DNA of 64,000 nucleotides from Sphagnum compactum (Eukaryota > Bryophyta > Sphagnopsida > Sphagnales). The notes below the pieces were generated by a model. The model did no database searches and was not told the origin of the DNA. It worked only from the letters and a program-made list of their open reading frames with translations. The stretch lies in the NCBI GenBank assembly GCA_965153455.1, contig OZ234498.1, forward strand, positions 1,922,001 through 1,986,000. The letters run 5' to 3'. The position numbers were made by a program, and so were the translations under genes. This document shows, one piece after another, positions 1-11,990 of this stretch; positions within the stretch are counted from its first letter, which is position 1; each line of letters starts with the position of its first letter.

Positions 1-1515
1 CCACTTTAGTGGGTTTAGGTTTTGTTGCACTATGTAAGTTTTAAAAAGAAGTTTAGGTTTAGGTTTTTTTCTTACCTTCCCTTTAGTTTGAGCTCTACTT
101 CGAGCTTAGTAGGTACCTACTTACTTACCCTATCCTTACACTCAAAGATGCCAAGTGAATTGGTGCATGAAAAAAGCTTCCTAACTTTTGTAGAAAACGT
201 GTGGGCTTTTCAAGTGAAGTTACAACTTGGGTCTTTTTTTTCCCTCCCCCCTCCCTTTCAATTTTGTGATGTAGCTGAAGTGGCGATGATCCATAATATG
301 ATGATGATTTAGCCAGATTTGGCTACTTACTAGATACAAAAACTAGAATACTTCCATATATATTCTTGGCTTCTTACTGGAACTTATCATAAAAATCTGG
401 CGATTTGGATTTCTTTTATCATAAAAATCTGGCGAATTTGTGCCGTGTTTTTTTCCACGAAAAATCCTTTGTAGAGGTCGAAATCATATTTTTCCAGGTC
501 GAAAAACAGTGGCTCCCAAGAGAAAAGAACAGGGGGATGGCTGGGCGAGCGTGCGAGCACGCGGGTCCTAAGCGAGGAGGAGGCTTGGCGAGAGAGCACG
601 CGGGGAGCGCGCGAGAGACAATGGGAGTCGGGGACTTGGCGAGAGAGCACGCGAGGAGAGTGCGAACTTGCGGGGATTGCGCGCGAGAGAGAAGGAAGAG
701 ACGCGCTTGTTGCGGTTGCTAAAAACAAGCGATGGCCACGCCGATTTTGATGCTGCCGCGGCGCTTGTTCTACTTCCTTCTTCCGCGTCTTCCATTGTCC
801 CCTCATCATGCCATCCTTCGCACTCTGCGTTGCGCGCCGCTCGCTTCGTTGCCATCATCTCCGTGCTCTTCACGCCCGCCTCGTTGTCTCCATGTTGCTG
901 GTTAATGTCTCTTCCTTCCTCGCTTCTTTTGCCGCTCAGTCACGCCCGGACTCCTCCTCCTCCTCATCGCTGCCATCTTTGTGATCGGGTTAAGCTCAGT
1001 TTCCTTCCTTCCTTGTATCTGAATGTAGTCATGAGTGGCAGCAGCCTCTGGAGCACCTACAGTAGTAGTCGTCGTCGTTGTCGTCGTTGTGATGAGCTCG
1101 GTGGCCAGCAGCAGCAGCAGCATCGATTATGGCCTGAATTAGGAGTTCCTAGTGCGAGAAGAAGAACGTCCCGAATTCCACACCGCTCGCCACTCTGCTC
1201 TTCTTCTAACACTTGCTGCAGTACTACTGCTTCTTAGAGCCAAGTCGAGTAGATTAGGAACTGTCGACGTTGTTATTGAGCCCGAGTTGAGGTTTTCACG
1301 CCAGTGGAGATGACGACGGGCTGCTGAATGTGTCAGAGAGCTTACTTGCTTTGTTGGCGATGGATGAGGCGCGCGTCATGAGGCAGAGACTCGAGCCTTG
1401 GACTAGTTTAGCTCTGTAGAAGAAACAGCAATTGAAAGCGCCCGTGCAATTGGAAGAGAACACAAGGGAAGGAGTACAAGCCCCGCGCGCCGCGTAAGAA
1501 GAAGAAGAAGAAGAA
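1..1515 (+). other. 5' flank and GC-rich leader of the AGC1 kinase gene
   Basis: No coding gene is supported here. Bases 1-470 are A+T-rich and include a copy of a dispersed repeat (262-470). Bases about 530-1240 are G+C- and CpG-rich, with recurring GGCGAGAGAGCACGCG-type motifs, consistent with a promoter or leader. Open frames through this GC-rich part run on several frames at once and have low-complexity Ser/Arg content, so they are probably not proteins. The transcription start cannot be seen. Confidence 0.45.
262..470 (+). repeat. Dispersed TAGCCAAA..TTTGGCTA repeat, copy A
   Basis: This copy contains TTTTGTGATGTAGCTGAAG, then TTAGCCAGATTTGGCTA, then a segment ending in AAAAATCTGGCGA. 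It shares order and spacing of motifs with copies at 6420-6640, 7490-7605, 21720-21855 and 32615-32720. The tail TTATCATAAAAATCTGGCGA is locally duplicated (about 387-440). Confidence 0.7.
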
Positions 1516-1650
1516 CATGTGTTGATGCGTGTGTTCGATGCAGCTGGTGGGAGGATTGTTCAGGAACAAAAGAGCAATTGCGCCGGCCGCGCAAGAATCC
1601 GCCAGGATAGGTTCTTCCAGGACAGGGTCCTTCAGGATAGGATCCTTTAG
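1516..1650 (+). promoter_or_regulatory. Two upstream ORFs in the kinase leader
   Basis: The ATG at 1516 opens a two-codon uORF (ATG TGT TGA). The ATG at 1525 opens an overlapping frame that runs past the proposed start at 1538 and ends in TAG at 1648-1650. If the mRNA starts upstream of 1516, both would reduce initiation at 1538, or translation would start at a later in-frame ATG such as the one in AKMLQVAT near 1705. This is seen in the sequence; the regulatory role is inference. Confidence 0.5.
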
Positions 1651-4600
1651 AATAGGATCCTTTCGGGAGGGCTCCAAGACGGATCGCAGTTCTGGATCCG
1701 CCAAGATGCTGCAGGTGGCCACCTCTGGCCACGAGTCGGAAGAGGAGTACTACGACACCTGCACCTCCAAGTTCATCCCGAACGCCGCCGCCGCCGATGA
1801 TCAAGCTCCATCGGATCAGGAAAGAAGCAGCTGCACAAATCGCGGCGCGGCTGCAGCAGCAGATCCGATAGACAACCATGTGCTGTTGAGGTAGAAAGCT
1901 CGAGCCGCTGGCGGCACTCGTGCATTCTTCTTCTTCCTCTTCAAAATTGAGCTCTCTCTCTCTCTCTCTCTCTATCACCTGTTTGCTCTTCTTCCTTCGT
2001 CAAAGAGCTTCTTCAGGTTTGTTTGTTTGGTTTGTGTTTATGGCAGGAAGCCAAGCAGCAACAGCAAGCCGCACAAGGCGAATGACATGGGATGGGAAGC
2101 GATACAAGAGCTTCGTGACAGAGATGGCGCTGTCGGACTTAGCCATTTCAAGCTCGTCAAACGCCTGGGTTGTGGCGACATTGGCAGCGTGTATTTGTGT
2201 GAATTACGCGGCAAGGATTGCTATTTCGCAATGAAGGTGCGACAAAAGCTTTCGAGAGAGATTGAGCTTCTCTTCAACAATGTTGTTGTCCGTTGTGTTT
2301 GACGGAATATTGCAATCTGTGTGTGAGAAGCTCGCTGGCTTTCGTCCGTCTCAAGGAAGGGAGGGCGGAATTGTTTGTTTGTTTCTTTCCCTGACATGTT
2401 GGCGGTGCAGGTGATGGACAAAGGTGCATTGGCAATGCGGAAAAAGCTAGCACGCGCACAGACGGAGAAAGAAATCCTGGCTTCTTTGGATCATCCTTTC
2501 CTCCCCACTCTCTACGCGCATTTCGAGACCTCGCAGTTCTCGTGTCTGGTCATGGAATATTGCTCCGGCGGGGACTTGCACTCACTCAGACAAAAACAAA
2601 CTGGCAAATGCTTCACCGATATGGCAGCCAAGTAAGATCCCCCAGCACCTCCTCTCTTTCCCTCCCTCTCTCTCTACCAAATCGTCTCTTGTTCACACCC
2701 CAAAATTCATGTCCAAAACACGCAAAACCCGATATCTGCACACAGACCTCGATTGCTCGCGCACTCTCTCGCTCGCTTGTGCGAGCGTGTTTTCTCTCTC
2801 TCTCTCGATTGCGCTTTCGAGCGAGCGCTCTCTCTCTCTCTCTTCCTCTCTGGATCTTGTCCTGTCCAATGACAAGGAGACAAAAGAAGGTTCCAAAGAA
2901 GTGAAATTCCCTTTCTCATGATTTTCTTTCTTTTTCCGCTTGCTTTCTTTCTTTTCCTTTTCATGATTGATTTTCTTTCTTCTTTGGTGGGGGTCATTGT
3001 TGTTCATTCACCCCCTCCCTTATGATTGAAGGAAGGGGGTAAGGTAGGTAATTAATCTATTGATAGGGTGTGCCTGTAAAATGCAAAGGAGAGACTATGG
3101 AATAAATGAACAGACCATGTATGTAGGTAGGTAGTGCATTCCAAGCCTAAAGCCCATGATGATGATGGGAGGGTGTTGTTGTGGTGAAGAGAAGAGACGG
3201 CTCCTCCACACTTAACCATCAACCGGAAAAAAAAAGAACAAAGAAAAACAAAGAGAGTTACCTATCCCCAAAACATTTCTTACTTTTCTCTGTTCCATCA
3301 ACTGAGTGTTCAGGGTCCTCAAACAGTGTTACGATCCCTGTGTGATGCCAATTATGATGTCTTGGCAAAGAGACATGGAGGTAGTCTTTTGGGGAACAAG
3401 TGTTATTATTATTATTTTTCAAGTGAATTGAACTCAAAGAGAAACCTAAGTAGCCCCCTTCTCATCCCATTGATCCTGTTCTAGTTCCTGCAGCTTTGTT
3501 GGCTCTGCGTGTAAGGAGAGATTATGGAATGATGTAGTTTTCATTCGGTCCCACATTTTGAGGAAAGTTCACCAGGTGAGTTAATTTTTGGGAACTTCAT
3601 GGAACATTTCCTGTTTTAATGATTGCTGGTTTGAGCTTGTGGTAAGGGGCAGAGCCAGTATTAGGCTTGTGACTTGTTAGCACAGCTTTCTTAGGACAAG
3701 TCTCTTAGGATTCTTTTCCTCATGGAGTCGAAGAAAGAACTTTAAAGCTTTTGTGTCTGAAGGGATTCCATTTCTCTATAAGACAAGAAAAGCACGGAAG
3801 AATTCTGGGGGACCTGGTGTCATCCCAGAGCACAGTGCACACTGTACCTTTCCACACTCTGTTGCAGGATTATGTATACCTAACACAGATCTGTGTGTGA
3901 TGATGTGTGACAACTTTTCCTTCTTACCATTTTTCTGTAATTTCATATAAAATGTTCTAGGATAGAATTTACTCTATGACCAGACCAAGGTTCCTACCTA
4001 TCTTGCAATCTTTTTCCTTTTTTTTTTTTTTTTTGGGTTCAATGAAAATGCTCCCATCTAAGGCTTCAAATCTTATTCCTTGGGCCATGCTCATGAACAT
4101 CTTAAGTTCTTATTGCTTCTCCAATTTTAAATCATCAAAGGAAACTTGGTTTCTTTTTAACATGATGTGAGGAAATAGTTTGGGTTACATGACTAGATCT
4201 GCTTTTATAAGGTCTTTTCCCTTGCTAAGACTTAAGAGATGATGAATAGTTTGCATGGTGATTTGGGTGTTTTAGAGCACAGCATTCCGGTTGGGTAGGT
4301 AGTACTTTAGGTCTTGTAGATCCAATGTGTGACGCCAAAAAACAGTATTTTCCTTTTTAGTAATTTATTATCGAATCTATAGGCAGTCCCAGAGCACATG
4401 GGTAGTACCCATAAGAAAATTGGCTGTAGGGTAAGTTGCATACTTCGGTTGCTAGTCCAGATGATCAAATTGAGGAGTTGGTCCGGGCAATTGTGGGGTC
4501 CACCCAGTTGGTACCGTTTTAGGATTTTGCTGCTGGACTGATGGGAGGGTGATGACTCTCACTTTTTATTCATAGAAATCGCCTGTCTTCATAGGTGTGC

Positions 4601-7600
4601 GATCATCTCATAATGTACCACTGACAATTAATAGTATCACTGCCTTTGGTGATGTTGTGTATCTAGTAACAACACCCATAACCTAGGATTGGACGACAAC
4701 ATGCCTGAGGAGTTTGTTGTAGCATGGGGAAGAAGAAGAATAGAACTTACACAGGGAAGTGTGTGCCCAAAATCAGCGTATGAGTTTGCTTTTCCATTGA
4801 GTTCCAGTTCTCTACCTAACCACGGTGGTCAGCTCAGTTTCTGTTTCTACTACCTACCTACGAACAACTCACTAGCCCTTACCTCTGTAGTAACAGTTTG
4901 CGTGCATCTACTGACTTAGTAGCCACCGATTATCCTTCCTACATACCTACCTATCTGACCTATCCTTGCAGGGTGGGTTAACCAAGGTGAAACCTGATGT
5001 CAACTTAGTTGGTGTTCATCAACAACTAAACCCTAAACCCTAAAACCCTCATAACAGGCTCCATTGATGAAATGCTGACCCATGTCATACTTTCTACATT
5101 CAATAATGGATGTGTGTCAGGACAAGGCTCCCATGCTAATGCATGGCCATTTATTGCTCTCAGACCCTTTGGTTTGTAATCATTACATTCTGACTGGTAA
5201 TGGGATGGGCCCTAGGGACTTCTCTGACCAAAAAAAACGGTCTGCACGCTTCCCTATTGGAAAAGATTTAATAATTTGGCACAAGATTTTGCCCCACAAG
5301 AAGGTTTAATAAGATGGGCAATAATGTGCACCAGAGCCAGTGCACCAGAGGGAGCGACTTCGTCCAAGGATTCTCTTAGGATTTAAGTACCACCTCCATG
5401 TTCATTTAAAACAATGACTACTCACCTAAAGTCCACTCCTTTAATTATTAGGGTTTTTGGCAGCTTGGAAGTTTTAAAGTCCAACTGCTTTAATTCTTAG
5501 GGTTTGGGTCAGCTTGGAGGTTTGGGGCATGAAACCTTTCTAACCTTTACACACACGTTTATTTAAGTCTTTATGGTAACATGTCCAAGGGGAATGTGTA
5601 CAAGAAGTGGGATGACCTGACCTAAAACCCACCAGTGCACATTTTCCAATTGGAAACACATTATGACACAGTTGTTGGTAAACTAGACTGAGTCACCAAC
5701 TTGTCAAGTGAGCCTGTTACGACAAGCTGGGTGACACATCCAACATAATGGGCAAGGGTGAGCCCCTTCTATGCCATGAAAGTCTGGGGTGGCAGATTCA
5801 ACAATTTAGTCTTTTTCATGTTCAACAGACACAAATTGGTCACTATTACAGACTGTGCGATCATTATTGGCAGATTATGTCCATTAATGTGGTCCAATTT
5901 GACATAATCTGCCACCCAGGTACATGGTTACTGTATACTGGAACCTGTATGGGTTGTATGGGTCACGAAGTGGTCATATGCAAAATGCAGCAATCCAAGG
6001 AATGGAAATGGGTTATATGGCCCCTATTCATTCCACTTTGTACACTCCTCTATTCCAAGAATGTTGTAGAAATCTGTTTGGTACTGTTGGCTCATACTTA
6101 AACCCAATTATTTGGAAAGCTGGAATTTATTGCATCCTATATAATCCTAATATCAAGAATTCACACATAAAATTGTCAGTCATTTGCAGCCATTTTAAAA
6201 AATGAATCTAACACTTTTTACATCTCGCCTTGTAATTTTCTTGGGATTTTTTCCTATCAGTTACAGCTATTCTAATTGGGGTTAGGTTTACAGATTTGGA
6301 CTGTATTCCAAAGATCTGTCATATATGCACCTTGCACTTGATGAATACCATGTGTGAAATCCAGGGTTTGATTCAATTGGAATAGCATTTTGGTGTGCAA
6401 CTGCGCATGATAGTAAAACATGGTTTTTTTCAGACAGGTAGCCAAAGTGGCAATCACCCATAGGAAGATTTAGCCAAATTTGGGTATGAATGAGATGTGA
6501 AAGTCCCATTTCCAGATCGTTTCCAGGCTTGCACCTGAAATTGAATTTGGTTCTTTAAACAAAAGATGTTAAAAGAAACAAACATCCTTCTGTATTTTTG
6601 GCCACCTATTCCAACCATGTATAGAAATCTTGCAACTTTTCTTTTTCCATTTTTGAATTCTGGCTGTTGAAAATCTGAAAAATCATTTTATTTTATCATT
6701 TAAAACTTTTTGATTTCATGTTTTGCCAATAAAAAAAAGGTTGGTAAGACATCAGTTGTTCCAGAATGTGGGGCCATCCACATGGATGTAGTCAGAAATG
6801 CCATGGTAAAGAGGAGATGATTGAATGTAGTGAGTGGATAGGCTAATAATACTGATGTGGGGGTTTTTTTGGGGGTGCACAGGTTCTATGCAGCTGAAGT
6901 GCTACTAGCACTGGAGTATCTACACATGATGGGAGTTGTGTACAGAGATTTGAAGCCTGAGAATGTGCTTGTGCGTGCAGATGGACACATCATGCTCTCG
7001 GACTTTGATTTGTCATTGCGGTGTGTGGTCTCTCCAACTCTGGTCATGTCCCCAGTGTTGAGATCAATTCCATCTAGCAACTCACGACATAAGTTGATGG
7101 AGTTCACAGTGGAGCCAAACACAGTGTCACTCCAGTCTTGTGTCCCAATTATGAGCCACAGGTTTCTCCGCACCTCGCTGCGAAAGAAATCATCCTCATC
7201 CTCATCCCCAGTCCAAGAGAAAGTGGTGGTTTTGCCACAAACAACAACACGCCCTGAGCTTGTTGTGGAGCCAACAGAGGTCCGGTCAATGTCATTTGTT
7301 GGCACACATGAGTACCTTGCACCGGAGATTATATCCGGTTTGTGCTCCCCTTCTTCCCACCCAATAATCTTCAACTTCTGTTCCAGTTCATTGAATAAAT
7401 ATTCTTCTGCAATTCAAATCTCCTTGAATTTTTGCCCTTAGAATTCATGAGATCAGATTCAGAGCTTCTTCCCTAATGGTGGTTTTTTCAGGAATTTTGT
7501 GATGTAGCCAAAGTGGTGATCATTCATAGGAAGATATGAAAAGTCTAATCACCATCTTATATTTTTGGCTATTTATTGGAACCAATGAAAGAAATCTGGT

Positions 7601-8203
7601 GATTTTTCCTTCATTTTTTTGTGATCTCTGGTGATTGAATCCCCCCAAAAATCACTTCATTTTCACATCTTTCATTTTTTATTTCTCCAGTAAAAAAAAG
7701 GTTGTTCCCTAACCTTGATGCCATATATTTGGCTTTTTTTCTTCTCAGGGGATGGCCATGGAAGCTCAGTAGACTGGTGGACATTTGGGATTTTTCTATA
7801 CGAGCTTTTGTATGCGAAAACACCATTCAAGGGAGCCGACAATGAGCTAACCCTGACAAATGTGGTGTCACATCCACTGCTCTTCCCTTCAAATGCAGAT
7901 GCTGGTCTTGTCCCAGAAGCAGCCAAGGATTTGATCAGGGGACTTCTTGTGAAGGATCCAATGAAAAGGTTGGGGTCTCTCCGAGGGGCTGGAGAGATCA
8001 AGAGCCATAGCTTCTTTGAAGGTGTGAATTGGGCTCTGATCCGGTGTGCACTACCACCCGAAATTCCAAAGCCACAGTACAGGCCTCAAAGGTCAGGTAA
8101 ATCAGTGGGAACAGCAGCTGGGGAGAAGAAAAAGGCAGCTAATGGATGGAAGCAAGAAGAAGAAGATGTCAGTCATGTGGTACCTGAGTTTCAGTGTTTC
8201 TAG
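1538..8203 (+). CDS. AGC1-clade (D6PK-like) AGCVIII serine/threonine kinase, 557 aa, five exons
   Basis: Exons 1538-1890, 2047-2236, 2411-2631, 6883-7337 and 7749-8203 join in frame with GT-AG borders and give 557 aa. The catalytic domain begins near residue 152. It shows the glycine loop GCGDIG (159-164), the ATP lysine in FAMK (K181), the alpha-C glutamate (E200), YRDLKPEN (275-282), and DFD (295-297) in place of DFG, which marks plant AGCVIII kinases. A ~90-residue insertion follows up to SFVGTHEY and APE (401-403); S392 is the likely activation-loop phosphosite. The C-tail ends PEFQCF, an FxxF hydrophobic motif like the PDK1-docking tail. [11 protein letters not shown] and [12 protein letters not shown] fit the AGC1 group (D6PK/PAX relatives, which phosphorylate PIN auxin carriers at the plasma membrane) better than PINOID, WAG or phototropins. 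The N-terminus has GSFRI repeats and no known domain. The start is uncertain: two upstream ATGs precede it. The substrate is inferred from the family only. Confidence 0.9.
1953..1975 (+). repeat. (CT)n microsatellite in kinase intron 1
   Basis: An uninterrupted CT dinucleotide run lies in the 156-base first intron of the kinase gene, between the donor at 1891 and the acceptor at 2045-2046. Confidence 0.9.
5026..5049 (+). repeat. Interstitial telomere-like run
   Basis: Three tandem CCCTAAA-type units (the plant telomere repeat) lie within kinase intron 3. Too short to be a relic telomere; it could be a telo-box or a chance or repair-derived insert. Confidence 0.7.
6420..6640 (+). repeat. Dispersed TAGCCAAA..TTTGG repeat, copy B
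   Basis: Located in kinase intron 3. It carries GTAGCCAAAGTGGCAATCA, CATAGGAAGATTTAGCCAAA and, downstream, GTATTTTTGGCCACCTATTC followed by AGAAATCT. The matching parts occur in the same order in copies A and C. Confidence 0.7.
7490..7605 (+). repeat. Dispersed TAGCCAAA repeat, copy C
   Basis: Located in kinase intron 4 (7338-7748). It reads TTTTGTGATGTAGCCAAAG, CATTCATAGGAAGAT, then ATATTTTTGGCTATTTATTG and AGAAATCTGGTGA. It lacks the central palindrome seen in A, B, D and E. Confidence 0.7.
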
Positions 8204-8427
8204 CTTCTTTATTCTTTCTTTGAGAAAATTCCATCATCGTCATCATCATCATCCGAGCATGTTGTCAAGAAGCTAATGTTTTCGGCCCCCTTGCAATGCA
8301 AAAAAATGGAGACACAGCAGAGATTGTAAATCTCGAGTAATTTGTAGAATTCTTTTTCGGAACTGCATTGCAAGAAGGCTGGCTGGCTGCCTTGCATGGA
8401 GCAGCCTACAAAATCCCACCTCTCCCC

Positions 8428-8446
8428 CCTAAACCCTAAACCCTAG
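8428..8446 (+). repeat. Interstitial telomere-like run after the kinase stop
   Basis: Two and a half CCCTAAA units lie about 225 bases past the kinase stop codon, probably in the 3' untranslated region. Confidence 0.7.
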
Positions 8447-10165
8447 TTTCCCTTCCATTGTAAAAAAAATGTAGGTATAAAAATTTGGATCTGCAATGGA
8501 AAAAGTAGTTTTATTGCAGTCTTGACAAATCTGTCAAAACTATCTCCAAATTTCTATGAAGCAAAAAGCACAAGCAGGTTTATTCTGGAAATTCCAAACA
8601 ATTCTGCAATGTAATTCATGAAGCTCATAACAAATTCCATCTGGAACAGCAACATGTAAAGCAGATCATTCCTCTCCCCCCCCGCCTTTACGATTTGCAG
8701 TTTTCTGTTCACTTTCTTTTTTCTTTTTTCTGTTTTCTCCCTGGATTTGAAGGAAATTGAAATTTCTGCAAAGTTGTGGAATTGGTCACAAAGTCTTTTC
8801 CTTCTTGCTACTCCACTCTGATTACTTAGGAATTATTTCCTTCATGGGAGGGGTGGACAGGAGCAGGAGACTCCTCTGGAGACTTCAATGTTGGTGGACT
8901 CATCATTTTTCCATCCTTGCCATCATTTGCTGCGCATAATTCTGGGATTGGTAATCAACCCTGTTATTGTCTATGAGTTTGTTTCTTGCACCATTTGGGT
9001 ATGGCCAACATAATAAGGAATCCATTGTCTACTTCGAGAAGGACAATGAAAGTGCCTTGTGATGTTGGGAAACTCCAACACATTACTTTGCATTATATGA
9101 ATAGGATGCAGGATTATGTTACTGTGGATTTAAGGCATGTCTGACTATAGAGTTTTAGCAATCCATTAAGCAAAAATTTGTGAAAATTTCTTGATTGATT
9201 TCCATGGATGATTTTCAGACAATCAACTCAACACCCAAAAGCAAAAATTGCAATTTTCAGCCTTTGGGTAGGTCGAAGTATTCTAGGGGACAATTCTGGA
9301 AATGCATGCAAAGCTCAAGGGATTTATTGGAATAGGTAATGTTTTGTTTTGGGTTGCTTCTGAAAGATAGGTATAATTGCTTCATTTGCTCAGTATTCTC
9401 GTAACATCATTGCAAGCCATTACACGAAAACCTAAGCGAAATTTGAGAAAGTTTGTTGGCTAAACTACTTCAAACCCCACCAATTTGTTTATCAAACATT
9501 TTGATAGTAGTAATAACATTACAACTAACAAATTAATTGAATTTGAATGCCAAAGTAAATAGAAATAGCCTTTTCCACTACTGTGGTAATTTGGGTACCT
9601 GATTTTATATTTGTGTGGGAACTTGAATATCACTAATATCATATCTAGTGGGAATTGGCAATGTGACCAATGTTTGGTGGGTATGGGCACCTTAATATAT
9701 ATATATTTAAAAATATATATTAAGGTATGTAATGACCTGATTGACATATAGTCATTGAGAAAAAAAAACCAATATGACTTACATGGGTTAGGTCTATCCC
9801 AATGTTGGGCAGTTTTCTCCTCTTTTATGAGAACCCTAGGTTTCGGTCCTTCCCAACACTTGAGAGTACCGACCCAATTTTTTTTGATAAATTATTTTAG
9901 ATTTACTATAATAGATTAGGGTATCAAATTTTTTTTTAATCAAGTCAATTTTGAAATAGGGCAGTTCTCACAATTATTTAATCAAGTTGGTTCTGACATA
10001 GGGCAGTTCTCTTGAATGTAATAACAATCGATTTTCATATCCAGTTTTCACAATCCAGATCTCAAATTTATATTCATTTCTTAAAAATCAGTTGAAAAAT
10101 AATTGGAAATATAAAAAAACTTGTTTGAAGAATGATTAAAATGTTACACAATTTTTTATAATATA
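8447..10165. other. Anonymous intergenic DNA
   Basis: No gene is supported. The stretch becomes steadily more A+T-rich. It holds one short perfect palindrome at 9689-9726, annotated separately, and leads into the 3' end of a hAT fossil. Confidence 0.6.
9689..9726. repeat. 38-bp A+T palindrome
   Basis: The arms ACCTTAATATATAT and ATATATATTAAGGT face each other over a short A/T centre, giving a hairpin-capable palindrome. Confidence 0.8.
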
Positions 10166-11990
10166 TTACATTTCTAAGATTTCATCCTTTTCAAATGTTT
10201 TTTCAAACTCTTTGAACTCATGTAATTTTGCATCAACTTCACTTAGCTTCACTAAAGTAAAAAAAGGTTTATCACTAATCCTAGGGACATTAGGCCAATC
10301 TTTGTTCACAAAAATTAATTTAAAAAAAATATACGATTGAATTTACATCTCCTAAGATTAGTAAGTATTCTCGCCAAAGAAAATATCTTTTTAGTCTATC
10401 AATCTGTGAACCAATGATTCTTAAGATCTAACAGGCAAGGAATCCAATTGTAGGAAACATAGATTCATGCTTCTCCCACCATTGAAAAAGACATTTGTTA
10501 TTTTTAGCATCCACTTGAAACTTCCTAAAAATCATAAGTTCCATGCTAACAATTTTTTTCATTAATTCATTTGTGTTTGCTATCATTTCAAAAATGTCCA
10601 AATTGCAATCTTCATCAACACCTTGGTAACGATGTCATTTTTAACAACAAGTGCAAATGATGGTAGCATTTTAATAACATGGGATACAAGGTTTTTATAT
10701 CATATTCTTCAACAATGGTCTTGCATCACAAATTTAACGTGCAATGAATTAATAATGAAAATTGTGCAAAGTTTGTTCATTCATAGATTCATAAATTTTA
10801 CACACAAATATCATGCATTAAAATCACATTTGACACACAGATAAATGTGTTGATAGATGAAGTATGAATTTATGAATAAATGAATGTCACATAAATTTCA
10901 CATCTTTTTATAAATTTATGTGTCAAATGTGTTGTCAATGCACAATATCAATATGTGAAATGTACAAAGTATGAATGAACAAATTTTGCATGATTTCCAT
11001 TATTAAATCATGAGATGTTAAATTTATGATATGTGTTGCTCAAGGCCAATAAATGAGAACATTAAATGTGAGTTTTTGAACCTAAGATTCAACATCAAAA
11101 ACATGTTATGAACCTTCTTTTCTTCATACTTTCTCAAGAAAAAATTTAAAACACCACAAACTTTTTTTTGATGTTAGAGACCAAAAAACCTAACTCAAGA
11201 GCAATAATGGATTCCTCTTCCATAAAAGTATCAAAAGAACCCAAAGTTTTAGATTGTTTTTTCAATTTCAAACAAATGGAAATGATAGAAGATACAACAT
11301 CACTGAAAAATTAATGACCACTAGATTAATTAAAAACACAAGCAAACACAACAAGGGAGAGGACATGAACAATGATTTGAAATATATGTCGTGTTAAAGG
11401 AAGAGGCACCCATGTAGTCATCCTAACAGTAGTCTATTTGTTATAATAGAAAGTATTGTTTTTTAAAATTGCAATATTTCTTTAAAAAATGATGATTTTT
11501 CTTACAAACCTACCCAAAAAAATTAAAATATTAGACTTTCCTATTAATTCAAACTAATTATAGAAATTGCAACATATGTATTTTTCATTACAACAATACA
11601 TTAGCTAAAGAAATTACCTTGTATTCATTGGTGTATTACACTTCCTTGGGGCTAACTGAAATTCAACACATCTTTTGGTCCACTTTTGTCAACCTTTCCC
11701 AAAAAACTTTGGCCAAGTTATATACACTTTTACAAATCTCCTTGTGCAATTTTAATAGAAACATATGTCAAATATATATATTCAATTGTTCTAGCATATT
11801 GATAGACCTTAGAAAAAGCATGCCCAAAGCAAGTGCCTTGATAACTTTCCTCCAAACCTAAAATGTCACAACTTACAACTTTTAATGCAAAAGTCCTTGT
11901 GTTCAAGTTAGACCCCTCATCTTTCACATAAACAATATAATTTTTTTTTCGATTACTTGGTCATTGTGCATAGTAAACCATTTTGCAATA
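10166..11990 (-). pseudogene. Decayed hAT-superfamily transposase
   Basis: Reading the minus strand in pieces gives a typical plant hAT order. It starts with KDEGSNLNT and GTCFGHAFSK (about 11930-11800), continues with LRFKN and FIGLEQ (about 11090-11040), then IVEEYD..LYPMLLKCYHHLH (about 10720-10640), VDEDCNLDIFEM, FQWWEKHESMFPTIGFLA, IIGSQI, and a C-terminal FVNKDWPNVPRISDKPF that ends at a stop at 10166. The WW..HE..FP..ILARQIL..GSQIETER pattern is the hAT C-terminal dimerisation region. An in-frame stop sits where the family usually has Gln (LAC-stop-IL), there are several frame changes, and no intact open frame remains. A palindromic insert at about 10725-11030 interrupts it. Terminal inverted repeats were not found. 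Mobility is certainly lost. Confidence 0.82.
10725..11030. mobile_element. ~306-bp foldback (MITE-like) element nested in the hAT fossil
   Basis: The outer arms ATCACAAATTTAAC (10725-10738) and GTTAAATTTATGAT (11017-11030) are near-complements. The complementarity continues inward for more than 100 bases each side, through AATAATGAAAATTGTGCAAA against its partner near 10985-11010 and CACATTTGACACAC against GTGTCAAATGTG. The insert separates FIGLEQ from IVEEYD of the transposase, which are adjacent in intact relatives. A target-site duplication is not clear. Confidence 0.7.

Larger units (their letters stand above)
2632..6882 (+). other. 4.25-kb intron 3 of the AGC1 kinase
   Basis: This long intron splits the kinase domain inside AAKFYAAEV. 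Its first 250 bases are CT-rich. Farther in are short GTAG/CTAC runs (3115-3135, 4850-4960), a telomere-like run (5026-5049) and a copy of the TAGCCAAATTTGG dispersed repeat (6420-6640). I find no gene inside it on either strand. Confidence 0.75.

Noticed and set aside
387-1237. Overlapping open frames of 100-190 codons on both strands
   Set aside because: They owe their length to GC-rich, Arg/Ser/Ala-biased sequence, overlap on opposite strands and match no family. The region is better read as promoter and leader.
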